Shown: one piece after another, positions 52,427 to 61,520 of the stretch
How positions within the stretch are numbered: position 1 is the first letter of the stretch
Layout of the letters: every line of letters starts with the position of its first letter
Assembly: GCF_000797465.1 (NCBI RefSeq)
Contig: NZ_JSWG01000015.1
Location: 186,001 to 250,000, forward strand
DNA: 64,000 nucleotides
DNA from: Psychroserpens jangbogonensis
GTDB taxonomy: Bacteria > Bacteroidota > Bacteroidia > Flavobacteriales > Flavobacteriaceae
Reading direction: 5' to 3'
Program-made: the position numbers and the translations under genes
Notes under the pieces: generated by a model
Database searches by the model: none
What the model saw: the letters and a program-made list of their open reading frames with translations, nothing else
Told to the model about the DNA's origin: nothing

Positions 52427-52983
52427 TTATAACTCGGGTTTTCGGGAGCATTAGACCATAATTGATAATTACCGCCTAGTTCTATCATTTTTTCCTTCCA
52501 GAAAGAATCACAGCATTTTTCCATAAGCTCTTCTTTATAGATGTTCTCTGTAATAATCCATGAATTGGAAAGCAATTCGTTCTCTAGTTGTTGAGAATCC
52601 CATCCTGAATAACCAAGAAAGAAACGAATGTCAGAATTTGATAATTTGTTTTCTTCTAGTAATTTAAGAACAGCGTCAAAGTTTCCACCCCAAAATACAC
52701 CATGCGAAATTTCAATACTGTCTGGTATCAATTCAGGTACTTGATGAATAAAATACAAATTGTCTTGTTCAACAGGTCCTCCATTAAAGACTTTAAAGTC
52801 AGCATGAGTTTCAGGTATTAAATCCTGAAGGGAATACTCTAAAGGTTTGTTTAATATAAAACCAATAGATCCTTGGCTGTTATAGTCAGCAAGAAGAATA
52901 ACGGATCTATTAAAAGATAAATCACCAATTATAGATGGTTCTGCAATTAATAAATCACCTTTTTTGGGCTTTATGGTAATCAT
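52423..52983 (-). CDS. YqgE/AlgH family protein (DUF179)
   Basis: Conserved cytosolic protein; AlgH-type members were linked to transcriptional control but the biochemical role is unknown. The 186-residue product opens with KPKKGDLLIAEPSIIGDLSF and has VILLADYNSQGSIGFILNKP, FNGGPVEQDNLYFIH and FFLGYSGWDSQQLENEL, the four hallmark blocks of the family. Its stop overlaps the aminotransferase stop tail-to-tail by 4 bases, with no terminator between. Confidence 0.93.
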   Translation of the reverse strand: MITIKPKKGDLLIAEPSIIGDLSFNRSVILLADYNSQGSIGFILNKPLEYSLQDLIPETHADFKVFNGGPVEQDNLYFIHQVPELIPDSIEISHGVFWGGNFDAVLKLLEENKLSNSDIRFFLGYSGWDSQQLENELLSNSWIITENIYKEELMEKCCDSFWKEKMIELGGNYQLWSNAPENPSYN

Positions 52984-53102
52984 TATGTATGATTTATATA
53001 CTAAATCTAAAACATATTTTTCTAAAAACCAATAAATTCTATAACTAAACTAAATACTTGATTTTAATCTTTTATTATAGAGAGCAGTAGATGTATAAAT
53101 GA

Positions 53103-53134
53103 AAAAGCCCACTTTTATAAAAAAGTGGGCTTTT
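53103..53134. terminator. Intrinsic terminator of the HU gene
   Basis: AAAAGCCCACTTTT / AAAAGTGGGCTTTT is a near-perfect stem with A/T runs on both sides, about 20 bases after the HU stop on the minus strand. It can also serve the other strand. Confidence 0.9.
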
Positions 53135-53154
53135 AAATCTATTTTAAATGATGC

Positions 53155-53427
53155 TTAGTTTACAGCACTACCTAAATCAGAACCAGCTTTAAACTTTACT
53201 ACGTTTTTAGCTTTGATTTGTATCGTCTTACCAGTTTGAGGGTTTCTTCCTTCTCTTGCAGATCTTCTAGTCACTGACCAAGAACCGAATCCTACTAAAG
53301 AAACTCTGTTTCCTTTTTGTAAAGATCCTTCGATGTCAACTAATAATGAATCTAATGCTTTCTTAGCAGCTGCTTTAGTAATTCCAGCATTTTCTGCCAT
53401 TCCATTGATTAAATCTGTTTTGTTCAT
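53155..53427 (-). CDS. HU-family DNA-binding protein
   Basis: Nucleoid protein that bends DNA non-specifically. The 90-residue product is a standard-length HU: MNKTDLINGMAENAGITKAA, VSLVGFGSWSVTRRSAREGRNPQTG-type beta arm (residues about 43-67), and IKAKNVVKFKAGSDL. The longer frame from 53517 includes the promoter region and is rejected. It is monocistronic with a strong promoter and terminator. Confidence 0.96.
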   Translation of the reverse strand: MNKTDLINGMAENAGITKAAAKKALDSLLVDIEGSLQKGNRVSLVGFGSWSVTRRSAREGRNPQTGKTIQIKAKNVVKFKAGSDLGSAVN

Positions 53428-53487
53428 AAAATTATATTTTAAATTATTAATAAATAGTTGGGTTAAACATTTTGTTAAATCCGTATA

Positions 53488-53517
53488 CAAATTTATATGT
53501 AAAATCCATCTACGCAA
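53488..53517 (-). promoter_or_regulatory. Promoter of the HU gene
   Basis: On the minus strand TTG (53517-53515), 19 bases, then TAAATTTG (53495-53488): an exact -33/-7 match, giving a leader of about 55 bases. Confidence 0.75.
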
Positions 53518-53621
53518 GTAATAGCAAGGGAAATACAGCTTTTTGTTGATAACTTATCCAATTTGTTAATAAAGGGTGTGCATTTTATCGGATTTTTTGT
53601 AATATCAATGGCAATAAGGGT

Positions 53622-54575
53622 TTACAGCAGTTTTGCGTTTTCTTCAAAATGATATCCATTTAATAAAGATTTTACATCCATTTTTCGTTTCCCTGGAAGT
53701 TGAATTTCTTGGATTTTTATAAACCCATCATTTACAGCAACCTTAAGTTCATTTTTGTCTCTAACGAGTGTTCCAATTTCCAAATGATGCGTTTCAGTTT
53801 CCATTTCAACCTTAAAAATCTTGACACTTAGAGTTTCATTTCCATTATTAAGGAATGACCAAGCCGATGGAAAAGGATTTAAACCTCTAATCTTATTATA
53901 GACATCTTTAATAGGTAAGGTCCAATCAATTTTACAATTGTCCTTATTAAGCTTATATGCAGTTTTTAAATCTTCGGTTTTTGGTTGAATCGTCGTTTCT
54001 ACAGAATCATCTTCTATGAGCTTTACAGTTTTTAATACGAGCGCACTACCAATATCCATAAGTTTATCATGGAGCGTTCCAACAGTTTCGTCAACTTCAA
54101 TGGCAATCTCATCTTGAAGGATCATTGCTCCTGTATCAATCTTCTCATCTATAAAGAAGGTGGTTACCCCTGTTTTGGTTTCTCCATTTATAATAGCCCA
54201 ATGAATAGGTGCTGCTCCTCTGTAGTTTGGCAATAGCGATGCATGAAGGTTAAACGTTCCATGTTTTGGCATACTCCAAACAACTTCAGGTAACATTCTA
54301 AACGCCACAATGATTTGTAAGTTGGCATCCAAAGCTTTTAATTCTTCTAAAAAGGATTCAGCTTTTAGATTGGTAGGTTGCAAAATAGTTAGACCTTCAG
54401 ATTGCGCATACTTTTTTACAGCAGATTCATTTAGTTTTCTACCACGACCTGCAGGTTTGTCTGGAGCCGTAATAACTCCAACGATATTATATTTAGCATC
54501 AACTAAGGTTTTTAATGTGGCCACAGCAAAATCTGGTGTGCCCATAAATACAATTCTTATAGTTTCGTTGCTCAT
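53622..54575 (-). CDS. fmt: Methionyl-tRNA formyltransferase
   Basis: Formylates initiator Met-tRNA with 10-formyl-tetrahydrofolate. The 317-residue product has RIVFMGTPDFAVATL at the start, DKPAGRGRK, the active-site region FNLHASLLPNYRGAAPIHWA near 108-127 with catalytic Asn/His, and IDTGAMIL with the conserved Asp downstream, then a C-terminal OB-like domain with KIRGLNPFPSAW. It lies 2 bases after recQ in a three-gene minus-strand operon. Confidence 0.97.
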   Translation of the reverse strand: MSNETIRIVFMGTPDFAVATLKTLVDAKYNIVGVITAPDKPAGRGRKLNESAVKKYAQSEGLTILQPTNLKAESFLEELKALDANLQIIVAFRMLPEVVWSMPKHGTFNLHASLLPNYRGAAPIHWAIINGETKTGVTTFFIDEKIDTGAMILQDEIAIEVDETVGTLHDKLMDIGSALVLKTVKLIEDDSVETTIQPKTEDLKTAYKLNKDNCKIDWTLPIKDVYNKIRGLNPFPSAWSFLNNGNETLSVKIFKVEMETETHHLEIGTLVRDKNELKVAVNDGFIKIQEIQLPGKRKMDVKSLLNGYHFEENAKLL

Positions 54576-54577
54576 AG

Positions 54578-56476
54578 TTATTTTAATTTATAGGTATTTG
54601 AGGGTGTGGTTTCTATAATTTGATGTTCTAATAAAAGTTTTAAAACTTCAAATATGTCAGTGTCTTTATATGGTAACTGCTCAACAAGCTGTCTTGAATT
54701 ATAATTCTGATGCGTTAATATTGAAAGGATGTGGTTCTGAATGGTTTTTAAATCAGCAGAATTTGTAGGTTCTGAATTCGATAAGCATACCGAACATGTA
54801 CCACAAGTCTCCACAGAGTCTTCTCCAAAGTAATGTAGCAACTGTAATTGCTTACAAACAGAATCATTTTCAATATAGCTTAATACCGCATTTACTTGTA
54901 GCCTTTTTAATTCGTGTTGTTGCTCTACAATAGTGACGATTCTATTAATGGTTTTGTCGTCTTCTCTAGGTTGTAATAATACAATTTCAGAATCTGTATT
55001 GGAGAAATTAAATTCGACCACACCATCTTTGTCTAATTGTTGTAAAACAGCAATGATTTGTTTTTCTGTTGTTGACGTTTTGGTTGCAATAAGCGACAAG
55101 TTAATGGCAAGCGAATGTTCAAAAATGCCACCATAAGTTCTCAGTATGGACTTAACAATTAGTTCAACATGTTTATGACGTTCTAAATAAGCGAATAGAG
55201 AAGCATTACTGATAATGAATTGTAATGTCGTTTTATAGTTAAACTGTTGTGCTAATTTAATGATGCTGTTTCTATCTAAAATTTGAAGTGTATTGAATGT
55301 TTGTGTTGTTTTTAAATCGTAAGTTTTACAAAAGGTGCTAAAGTTAAATTGATGCGATGAGAGCTCACCTTCACCATAAGAGATTTGAAAATAGTTACAG
55401 AGTTTTCTGTAGACTAGTTTTATGAAATCTATAGATGGTAATGTTTTTATAAATTGGTTTTTAAGACGTTGTTCATCAGATTTATTAGTTAATAAAATAG
55501 CAAACGCATTTTCATCATTTCTGCCAGCACGACCAGCTTCTTGATAATAACTTTCAAGACTTTCGGGTAAATTAATATGAAATACGGTTTTTACATTAGG
55601 TTTATCAATTCCCATACCAAAAGCTGTCGTAGCAACCATAATTTCTTTTTGGTCGTTCATCCATTGGTCGAGACGTTTTTGTTTATCCTTCGTTGGAATA
55701 CCTCCATGAAAAAATGTAGAACTAAATCCTAGCTTTTCTAACTGTTCATGAATTTCAATGGTTAGCTTTCTACTTCTTACATATATAATTGAAGCTCCTC
55801 TGTGTTCTTTTAAAAGACGTTCTAGGTCATAAAGCTTGTCTTCACTGTAAATTACATTGTAGGCAATATTTGGTCTGCTAAAAGAAGCTTTAAATATTTT
55901 GGGTGCAATAAAATCTAATTCAGCTATAGTTTCTTCAATTACTTTAGGCTTAGCCGTTGCTGTTAAAGCAATAACATTTACACTAGGATGCAATTCTCTT
56001 AAAACTGTAATGTTTTTATATGCAGGTCTGAAATCATTTCCCCATTGACTAATGCAATGGGCTTCATCAACAGCAATGAGGTTGACATTCATTTGATGAA
56101 TGCGATGTTGAACGATATCTTGTTGCAAACGTTCAGGAGATAGGTATAAAAACTTATAGTTGCCATAAATGCAATTGTCTAATAAGGTATCAAGCTCATT
56201 ATAACTAATTCCGCTAGTAATAGCCATAGCTTTAATCCCTTTGTCTTTAAGGTTTTTGACTTGATCTTTCATTAAAGCAACAAGAGGAGATACTACAATA
56301 CAAATACCTTCTTTGATTAATGCTGGAATTTGAAAACAAATTGATTTCCCACCACCTGTTGGTAATAAAACAAAGGTGTCTTCATTATCTAAAACGGCAT
56401 TGATAATATCTTCTTGAAGTGGCCTAAAAGAGGTGTGATTCCAATAGCGCTCAAGTATGTTTATAGGATGTGACAC
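54578..56476 (-). CDS. recQ: RecQ-family ATP-dependent DNA helicase
   Basis: 3'-5' DNA helicase of recombination and repair. The 632-residue product has motif 0 (SFRPLQEDIINAVL), Walker A LLPTGGGKSICFQ near 37-49, DEAH with the RecQ aromatic loop (AVDEAHCISQWGNDFRPAY) near 135-153, motif V-VI (ATTAFGMGIDKP; YYQEAGRAGR), and a zinc-binding domain with CKQLQLLHYFGED and CGTCSVC near 545-567. No HRDC domain is evident. Bacteroidota carry more than one RecQ, so this may be a paralogue. It lies between the ATPase and fmt genes with 1- and 2-base gaps. Confidence 0.95.
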   Translation of the reverse strand: MSHPINILERYWNHTSFRPLQEDIINAVLDNEDTFVLLPTGGGKSICFQIPALIKEGICIVVSPLVALMKDQVKNLKDKGIKAMAITSGISYNELDTLLDNCIYGNYKFLYLSPERLQQDIVQHRIHQMNVNLIAVDEAHCISQWGNDFRPAYKNITVLRELHPSVNVIALTATAKPKVIEETIAELDFIAPKIFKASFSRPNIAYNVIYSEDKLYDLERLLKEHRGASIIYVRSRKLTIEIHEQLEKLGFSSTFFHGGIPTKDKQKRLDQWMNDQKEIMVATTAFGMGIDKPNVKTVFHINLPESLESYYQEAGRAGRNDENAFAILLTNKSDEQRLKNQFIKTLPSIDFIKLVYRKLCNYFQISYGEGELSSHQFNFSTFCKTYDLKTTQTFNTLQILDRNSIIKLAQQFNYKTTLQFIISNASLFAYLERHKHVELIVKSILRTYGGIFEHSLAINLSLIATKTSTTEKQIIAVLQQLDKDGVVEFNFSNTDSEIVLLQPREDDKTINRIVTIVEQQHELKRLQVNAVLSYIENDSVCKQLQLLHYFGEDSVETCGTCSVCLSNSEPTNSADLKTIQNHILSILTHQNYNSRQLVEQLPYKDTDIFEVLKLLLEHQIIETTPSNTYKLK

Positions 56477-56477
56477 A

Positions 56478-57017
56478 CTACAAATTTAAAGCATCTATAA
56501 TGAAATCTGCACGTTTTTCAATACTATCAAAAGGCACGTCAATAAGTTCATAACCAAAACGTTCGTAAGTACTTAATAAGGCATCATGAATTTGAACAGC
56601 TTGATCAAAGTTTTCATAACGTTCGCTATCACTCACAAAAATCTCCTGCCAAGGCGCTAATACGAATATCTTATTATACACATGCTTGTTACAAATCTCG
56701 TCAAACACCTTTGGATAGTCACTTTTTGCATAGTCCATATAGGCTACAACATCTGGCAAACCTCTATCTAAAAAGATAAGATTCTCATCAATAGATTCAG
56801 CTTCAATAAATTGTTTTGTTCTTGCCTCTAAGAGTAATTCACTAAAGAGTAGTGGTTTCGTTAAAAAAAGTTGATCTACACCATCTTTTCTTGCATCAAG
56901 GGTAACTTGTCTTGAGATTTCTTCAAAACAAGTATACTCACGTTTTATGAGTTCGTTTATAATAGAAGATTTACCTGTTCCTGGTCCACCAGTAATGACT
57001 ATTTTGCGTGTATTCAA
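56478..57017 (-). CDS. P-loop ATPase/kinase-like protein (AAA_28 type)
   Basis: Small nucleotide-binding protein resembling the NadR-kinase-like AAA_28 family. The 179-residue product has Walker A ITGGPGTGKSSI at 8-19, CFEEISRQVT near 31, a Walker-B-like LIFLDRGLPD near 80-89, VFVLAP-like KIFVLAPWQEIF, and a lid-like DSERYENFDQAVQIH. This family is often annotated only as an ATPase; a small-molecule kinase role is possible. First gene of the operon with recQ and fmt. Confidence 0.85.
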   Translation of the reverse strand: MNTRKIVITGGPGTGKSSIINELIKREYTCFEEISRQVTLDARKDGVDQLFLTKPLLFSELLLEARTKQFIEAESIDENLIFLDRGLPDVVAYMDYAKSDYPKVFDEICNKHVYNKIFVLAPWQEIFVSDSERYENFDQAVQIHDALLSTYERFGYELIDVPFDSIEKRADFIIDALNL

Positions 57018-57080
57018 TTTAGCAAGGTTTTGGTTGTAAAATTAACAATTAATTATGCAAAGCAAAATGTAAGTAAAACG

Positions 57081-57088
57081 TATATTTG
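57081..57088 (+). promoter_or_regulatory. -7 promoter element for the DUF493 gene (TATATTTG)
   Basis: Exact TAnnTTTG match 20 bases before the ATG at 57108; start site expected near 57095. No clear -33 element. Confidence 0.55.
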
Positions 57089-57107
57089 CTTCCGAAGAAG
57101 AAAAGTT

Positions 57108-57401
57108 ATGAGTACAGACAAAAAAACAGAAGAATTTTACAACAATTTAAGAAGTCAGCTATTTGAAACAACGAGTTGGCCTTCAGAATATTTGTACAAA
57201 TTTATTGTTCCAACAGATCAAAGTAAAATAAATCAAATTGAAGATTTATTCAATAACCTTGGCGCAGTTATAACGACAAAGGAATCTGGTAAAGGAACAT
57301 ATACAAGTGTTTCTATAAATGTAGATATGAAAGATCCTGATGCTGTGATAACAAAATATAAGGAAGTTGCAGAAAAAGTAGAGGGTGTTATTTCCTTATA
57401 A
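57108..57401 (+). CDS. DUF493 (YbeD-like) family protein
   Basis: Small cytosolic protein of the DUF493/YbeD family, ferredoxin-like fold, function unclear. The 97-residue product has SQLFETTSWPSEYLYKFIVP near 16-35, then KINQIEDLFNNLGAVITTKE and YTSVSINVDMKDPDAVITKY. A longer frame from 57030 overlaps the promoter and is rejected. It diverges from the ATPase-recQ-fmt operon. Confidence 0.9.
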   Translation: MSTDKKTEEFYNNLRSQLFETTSWPSEYLYKFIVPTDQSKINQIEDLFNNLGAVITTKESGKGTYTSVSINVDMKDPDAVITKYKEVAEKVEGVISL

Positions 57402-57487
57402 ATTTCAGATAAATAACTATTTTTTTGTATTTTGCATCCATGCAGAAGAACTTCATGCAGCATTTATAAATACTACACAAAAATTAC

Positions 57488-58147
57488 ATGTTAATAGACG
57501 ATATAGAGTATAACACAGAGCGTGAGCATTTGATTATTCCAGAATACGGAAGACATCTTCAAAAAATGGTTAATTACGCTAAAGAATTACCAACAAAAGA
57601 GGAAAGAAATAAGGTAGCAAAATCCATTATTAATGTGATGGGTAATATGCAACCACATTTACGTGATGTGCCTGATTTTCAACATAAGCTTTGGGATCAG
57701 CTTTTTATTATTGCAAATTTTGAATTAGATGTGGATTCTCCATATCCAACGACTTCTCAAGAGGAGTTGAATGAAAAGCCAGAACCTTTAAAATACCCGC
57801 AAAATTTTCCTAAATATCGTTTCTACGGAAACAATATTAAAACGATGATTGATGTAGCAAATACTTGGGAAGAAGGCGAATTAAAAGAAGCTTTATTATT
57901 CACTATTGCTAACCATATGAAAAAATGTTTCCTTAATTGGAACAAAGACACAGTAGAAGATTATGTGATTTTTAATCATTTATTTGAGTTGTCAGATGGT
58001 AAAATTGATTTAAAAGAAAGTGAAGAAGAACTTGCAGATGCTACGAGCTTGTTAAAAAATAAAAAGAAATACTCAACCAGTAATTCTAACCCTAAGAAAT
58101 CACATCACAAGAAGAGTAATTCTAACCGAAGTAGAAAACGTTACTAA
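57488..58147 (+). CDS. DUF4290 domain-containing protein
   Basis: Conserved Bacteroidota cytosolic protein of unknown function. The 219-residue product has EYNTEREHLIIPEYGRHLQK near the start, EERNKVAKSIINVMGNMQPH, RDVPDFQHKLWDQLFIIANF and a basic Lys/Ser/Asn/His-rich tail (KKSHHKKSNSNRSRKRY). The tail suggests RNA or nucleic-acid contact. It is 10 bases upstream of murA, so it is probably co-transcribed with it; this pairing appears fixed in many Flavobacteria as far as I recall. Confidence 0.9.
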   Translation: MLIDDIEYNTEREHLIIPEYGRHLQKMVNYAKELPTKEERNKVAKSIINVMGNMQPHLRDVPDFQHKLWDQLFIIANFELDVDSPYPTTSQEELNEKPEPLKYPQNFPKYRFYGNNIKTMIDVANTWEEGELKEALLFTIANHMKKCFLNWNKDTVEDYVIFNHLFELSDGKIDLKESEEELADATSLLKNKKKYSTSNSNPKKSHHKKSNSNRSRKRY

Positions 58148-58157
58148 TAGGTAGTTC

Positions 58158-59474
58158 ATGTCAACATTCATTATTGAAGGCGGTCACCAGCTAAGAGGTA
58201 AAATTCAACCTCAAGGTGCGAAAAACGAAGCTTTACAAATTTTATGTGCAGTACTCTTAACTGCAGAAGAAGTTAAGATTGATAATATTCCAGATATTAT
58301 TGATGTCAATAAATTGATTGCTTTATTAAAAAAATTAGGTGTAAAAGTTAAACATCTCGGCAAAGGGTCTTATTCTTTTAAAGCCGATGAGGTAAACTTA
58401 AAATACCTAGAATCTGAAGAATTTAAAGAAGACGGAAAAGGATTAAGAGGGTCGATTATGATTGTTGGTCCTTTATTAGGACGTTTTGGTAAAGGATACA
58501 TTCCGAAGCCAGGAGGAGACAAGATTGGTCGTCGTCGTTTAGATACTCACTTTGAAGGCTTCATAAATCTAGGAGCAAAATTTAGATACAATAAAGAAGA
58601 TTTGTTTTATGGTGTCGAAGCAAAAAAATTAAAAGGAACTTATATGCTTCTTGACGAAGCGTCGGTTACTGGTACAGCTAATATTGTTATGGCAGCTGTT
58701 TTTGCTGAAGGAACAACGACAATCTATAATGCAGCTTGTGAACCATATTTACAACAGCTTTGTAAAATGCTCAATAGAATGGGAGCAAAGATTAGTGGTG
58801 TAGGTTCTAATATGTTAATTATTGAAGGTGTTGAAGAGTTAGGAGGAACAGAACATAGAATGCTTCCTGATATGATCGAAATTGGAAGTTGGATTGGTTT
58901 AGCAGCAATGACTAAAAGTGAACTGACAATCACTAACGTAAGTTGGGACGATTTAGGCCAGATACCAACCGTATTTAGAAAAATAGGAATTAATATCGAA
59001 CGTCAAGGTGATGATATTCATATTCCAGCACATATTAATGGTTACGAGGTACAAAGTTATATTGACGGTTCAATCTTAACTGTTTCAGATGCACCATGGC
59101 CAGGATTTACTCCAGATTTGTTAAGTATTATCCTTACTGTATTAACCCAAGCAAGAGGAAGTGCTATCGTACATCAAAAGATGTTTGAAAGTCGTTTATT
59201 CTTTGTAGATAAGTTAATTGATATGGGAGCAAAGATTATTCTTTGTGATCCGCATAGAGCTACAGTTATCGGACATGACTTTAAATCGACTTTGAAAGCA
59301 ACAACAATGACCTCTCCAGATATTAGAGCAGGAGTATCCTTACTTATTGCAGCATTATCGGCAAAAGGAACATCAACGATTCACAACATCGAACAAATTG
59401 ATCGTGGTTATGAAAATATAGATGAACGTTTACGTGCGATAGGAGCTAAAATTACGAGAGTAAAAGGTAATTAA
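58158..59474 (+). CDS. murA: UDP-N-acetylglucosamine 1-carboxyvinyltransferase (MurA), Asp in the fosfomycin-Cys position
   Basis: First committed step of peptidoglycan synthesis: transfers enolpyruvate from PEP to UDP-GlcNAc. The 438-residue product has IEGGHQLRGKIQPQGAKNEA, GSIMIVGPLLGRFGKGYIP and the active-site loop KPGGDKIGRRRLDTHFEGF. In E. coli this loop has Cys115 (PGGCxIG), the fosfomycin target; here the residue is Asp121. The C-to-D change is known to keep activity and give fosfomycin resistance in other bacteria. The rest of the family is intact (PDMIEIGSWIGLAAM; SPDIRAGVSLLIAAL). Confidence 0.97.
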   Translation: MSTFIIEGGHQLRGKIQPQGAKNEALQILCAVLLTAEEVKIDNIPDIIDVNKLIALLKKLGVKVKHLGKGSYSFKADEVNLKYLESEEFKEDGKGLRGSIMIVGPLLGRFGKGYIPKPGGDKIGRRRLDTHFEGFINLGAKFRYNKEDLFYGVEAKKLKGTYMLLDEASVTGTANIVMAAVFAEGTTTIYNAACEPYLQQLCKMLNRMGAKISGVGSNMLIIEGVEELGGTEHRMLPDMIEIGSWIGLAAMTKSELTITNVSWDDLGQIPTVFRKIGINIERQGDDIHIPAHINGYEVQSYIDGSILTVSDAPWPGFTPDLLSIILTVLTQARGSAIVHQKMFESRLFFVDKLIDMGAKIILCDPHRATVIGHDFKSTLKATTMTSPDIRAGVSLLIAALSAKGTSTIHNIEQIDRGYENIDERLRAIGAKITRVKGN

Positions 59475-59490
59475 TACCTTATACACATAT

Positions 59491-59524
59491 AAAAAAAAGC
59501 CTCGAATCATCGAGGCTTTTTTTT
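59491..59524 (+). terminator. Intrinsic terminator after murA
   Basis: AAAAAAAAGCCTCG / CGAGGCTTTTTTTT is a perfect stem with a 6-base loop, 17 bases after murA. Confidence 0.94.
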
Positions 59525-59652
59525 ATTGTAATTTTTATGCTTGTCCAAATTTTTTAGCAACTTCCTTTGTGTCCGTTTTAATTGAGTTTTAGATGGTTAC
59601 TAAAATTAATTAAAACTGAAACTGAAAGGATTAAAAGACTATTAATCTTGTA

Positions 59653-60957
59653 TTAGTTTAAGGCGTCTTTGTACATTTTTAAGCAACGTTCTCTAGCAAT
59701 CTTATGATCAACCATTGGCTGAGGATATGTGAGTTCTTGATAATCTGGAACCCATTTTTTTATATAGTCATGGTTTTTATCAAACTTCTGTATCTGTGAT
59801 GTCGGATTAAAAATTCTAAAATATGGAGTGGCATCAACACCTGAACCAGCAACCCATTGCCAGTTTCCAATATTGCTTGACATATCATAGTCATGTAGCT
59901 TTTCGGCAAAGTATGCTTCTCCCCAACGCCAATCAATTAGTAGGTGTTTGCATAAAAAACTACCTACAAGCATACGAACGCGATTATGCATAAATCCGGT
60001 TTCATTAAGCTCACGCATGCCTGCATCAACTAAAGGGTAACCAGTTTTACCTTCACACCATTTATAAAATTCATCTTCGTTATTACGCCATTCTATTCTA
60101 TCATATTTTGATTTGAATGAATCTTTTGCAGTATGTGGAAAGTGCCATAATATTTGCATGAAAAACTCTCTCCAAATTAATTCTTGCCAAAAAATCTCAT
60201 TGTCTTCTGCAATTGCTTTTTGTACCATTTTCCGAATACTAACTGTCCCAAATCGAAGATGAGGTCCTAGTCGTGATGTAGAGTCTTTTGCAGGAAAGTT
60301 TCTAGTCTCTTCATAGGCTTGAATAAGCGAAGGTGTTACTACATACTGAGCAATTTTTTGAATTGATGTTTTAAATCCTAAATCTGTAAGGCTCAAGTTT
60401 GGCAATTCTGAGTTTTTGATAAGATTACTAAAGAGTGATTCAGTATCATAAATGTCTAATTCTTGAGATTTAAATTGTGCTTTCCAAACTCTCATATATG
60501 GTGTATACACCATATAAGGTTTACCATCTTTTTTTACGACCTCATCTTTTTCAAAAATCACTTGATCTTTGAAGGTTTTGAATTCAATCTCGTGCTTTGA
60601 TAAAAAGTCACTTAATTCAGAGTCTCTCTTCTTTGCATAAGGTTCGTAATCGTGATTGGTAAAAACGGATTTGATATCATACGTTTCAATTAATTGCTTG
60701 AAGATTTCTATTGGTTTGCTATGGAACATAGCAAGATTACTTTGATATTCTTTTTGAAGCGTTGTGCTCATGGTCTGCAAAGTGCCATGAATAAAAGTAA
60801 CTCTTGCATCATCTTCAGGAAGTTTATCTAGTATTTCAGTATCAAAAATGAAGATAGGTAATACAGGATAATCACTGGATAGCGCTTTATAAAACCCAAC
60901 ATTATCATCTAAGCGTAAATCGCGTCTAAACCAAAAAATATTTAGTGGTTGTTTCAT
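59653..60957 (-). CDS. Cryptochrome/photolyase family protein (class I CPD photolyase-like)
   Basis: Light-driven repair of pyrimidine dimers using FAD. The 434-residue product has the N-terminal antenna domain (IFWFRRDLRLDDNVGFYKAL; LPIFIFDTEIL), then the FAD-binding domain with LRFGTVSIRKMV, GYPLVDAGMRELNETGFMHN, MLVGSFLCKHLLIDWRWGEA, YDMSSNIGNWQWVAGSGVDA and FRIFNP. These blocks contain the conserved Trp and Asn residues around FAD. It could also be a (6-4) or cryptochrome-type protein, but size and motifs favour a class I photolyase. It starts a minus-strand group, just downstream of the SRPBCC gene. Confidence 0.94.
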   Translation of the reverse strand: MKQPLNIFWFRRDLRLDDNVGFYKALSSDYPVLPIFIFDTEILDKLPEDDARVTFIHGTLQTMSTTLQKEYQSNLAMFHSKPIEIFKQLIETYDIKSVFTNHDYEPYAKKRDSELSDFLSKHEIEFKTFKDQVIFEKDEVVKKDGKPYMVYTPYMRVWKAQFKSQELDIYDTESLFSNLIKNSELPNLSLTDLGFKTSIQKIAQYVVTPSLIQAYEETRNFPAKDSTSRLGPHLRFGTVSIRKMVQKAIAEDNEIFWQELIWREFFMQILWHFPHTAKDSFKSKYDRIEWRNNEDEFYKWCEGKTGYPLVDAGMRELNETGFMHNRVRMLVGSFLCKHLLIDWRWGEAYFAEKLHDYDMSSNIGNWQWVAGSGVDATPYFRIFNPTSQIQKFDKNHDYIKKWVPDYQELTYPQPMVDHKIARERCLKMYKDALN

Positions 60958-60972
60958 AAAAATACTATAGAT

Positions 60973-61440
60973 TTAATTGCTGTAGGTTCCGTATAATTCT
61001 TCCAATTTATTGGTGCGATAATTGAAAATTTCTTCCAATTTAGGTTTTACTAAAATAGGGTGAACGAGTTGGCCTAAAATTCCAAAGGGCACTTTGTAAT
61101 CAATAATATCTTCCATCTCAACGCCATTATCAATTTCTTTAATAAAATGCTTATGATGCCATAAGGAATATGGTCCAAAGCGTTGTTCATCAACAAAGTA
61201 TTTTTTGTCTACACTATGTGTTATTTCAGTAACCCATTTGGTTTTTATACCCAAAATAGGAGTTACAATATACTGGATGATTTGTCCTGCAAACATAGGT
61301 CTGTCTGCTCCAGATAGAATATTGAATCCCATATATTCTGGAGTAATTGTTTTAAGGTTTCTTGGGTTTGATAAAAAGTCCCAAGCTGTATCCAGAGATA
61401 TAGGCAAGTTTTGCTTTTTATGGAATCTGTAGATTTTCAT
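60973..61440 (-). CDS. SRPBCC family protein (COG4276-type)
   Basis: Small ligand-binding-fold protein often annotated loosely as a cell-division inhibitor. The 155-residue product starts MKIYRFHKKQNLPISLDTAW, with FLSNPRNLKTITPEYMGF, GIKTKWVTEITHSVD, RFGPYSLWHHKHFI and YKVPFGILGQLVHP as visible blocks. It lies 15 bases upstream of the photolyase on the same strand, a frequent pairing in Bacteria that suggests a shared light/oxidative-stress role. Function unknown. Confidence 0.88.
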   Translation of the reverse strand: MKIYRFHKKQNLPISLDTAWDFLSNPRNLKTITPEYMGFNILSGADRPMFAGQIIQYIVTPILGIKTKWVTEITHSVDKKYFVDEQRFGPYSLWHHKHFIKEIDNGVEMEDIIDYKVPFGILGQLVHPILVKPKLEEIFNYRTNKLEELYGTYSN

Positions 61441-61520
61441 GTGGTTCTATTTATTATTCTCAGCGGTCACATGCTGTGCGCTGTTATTGATTATTTTAAG
61501 AGATACACCTTAATGGATTC

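Noticed and set aside
53428-53517. 30-residue N-terminal extension of HU
   Set aside because: It covers the -33/-7 promoter and the leader; standard HU starts at 53427.
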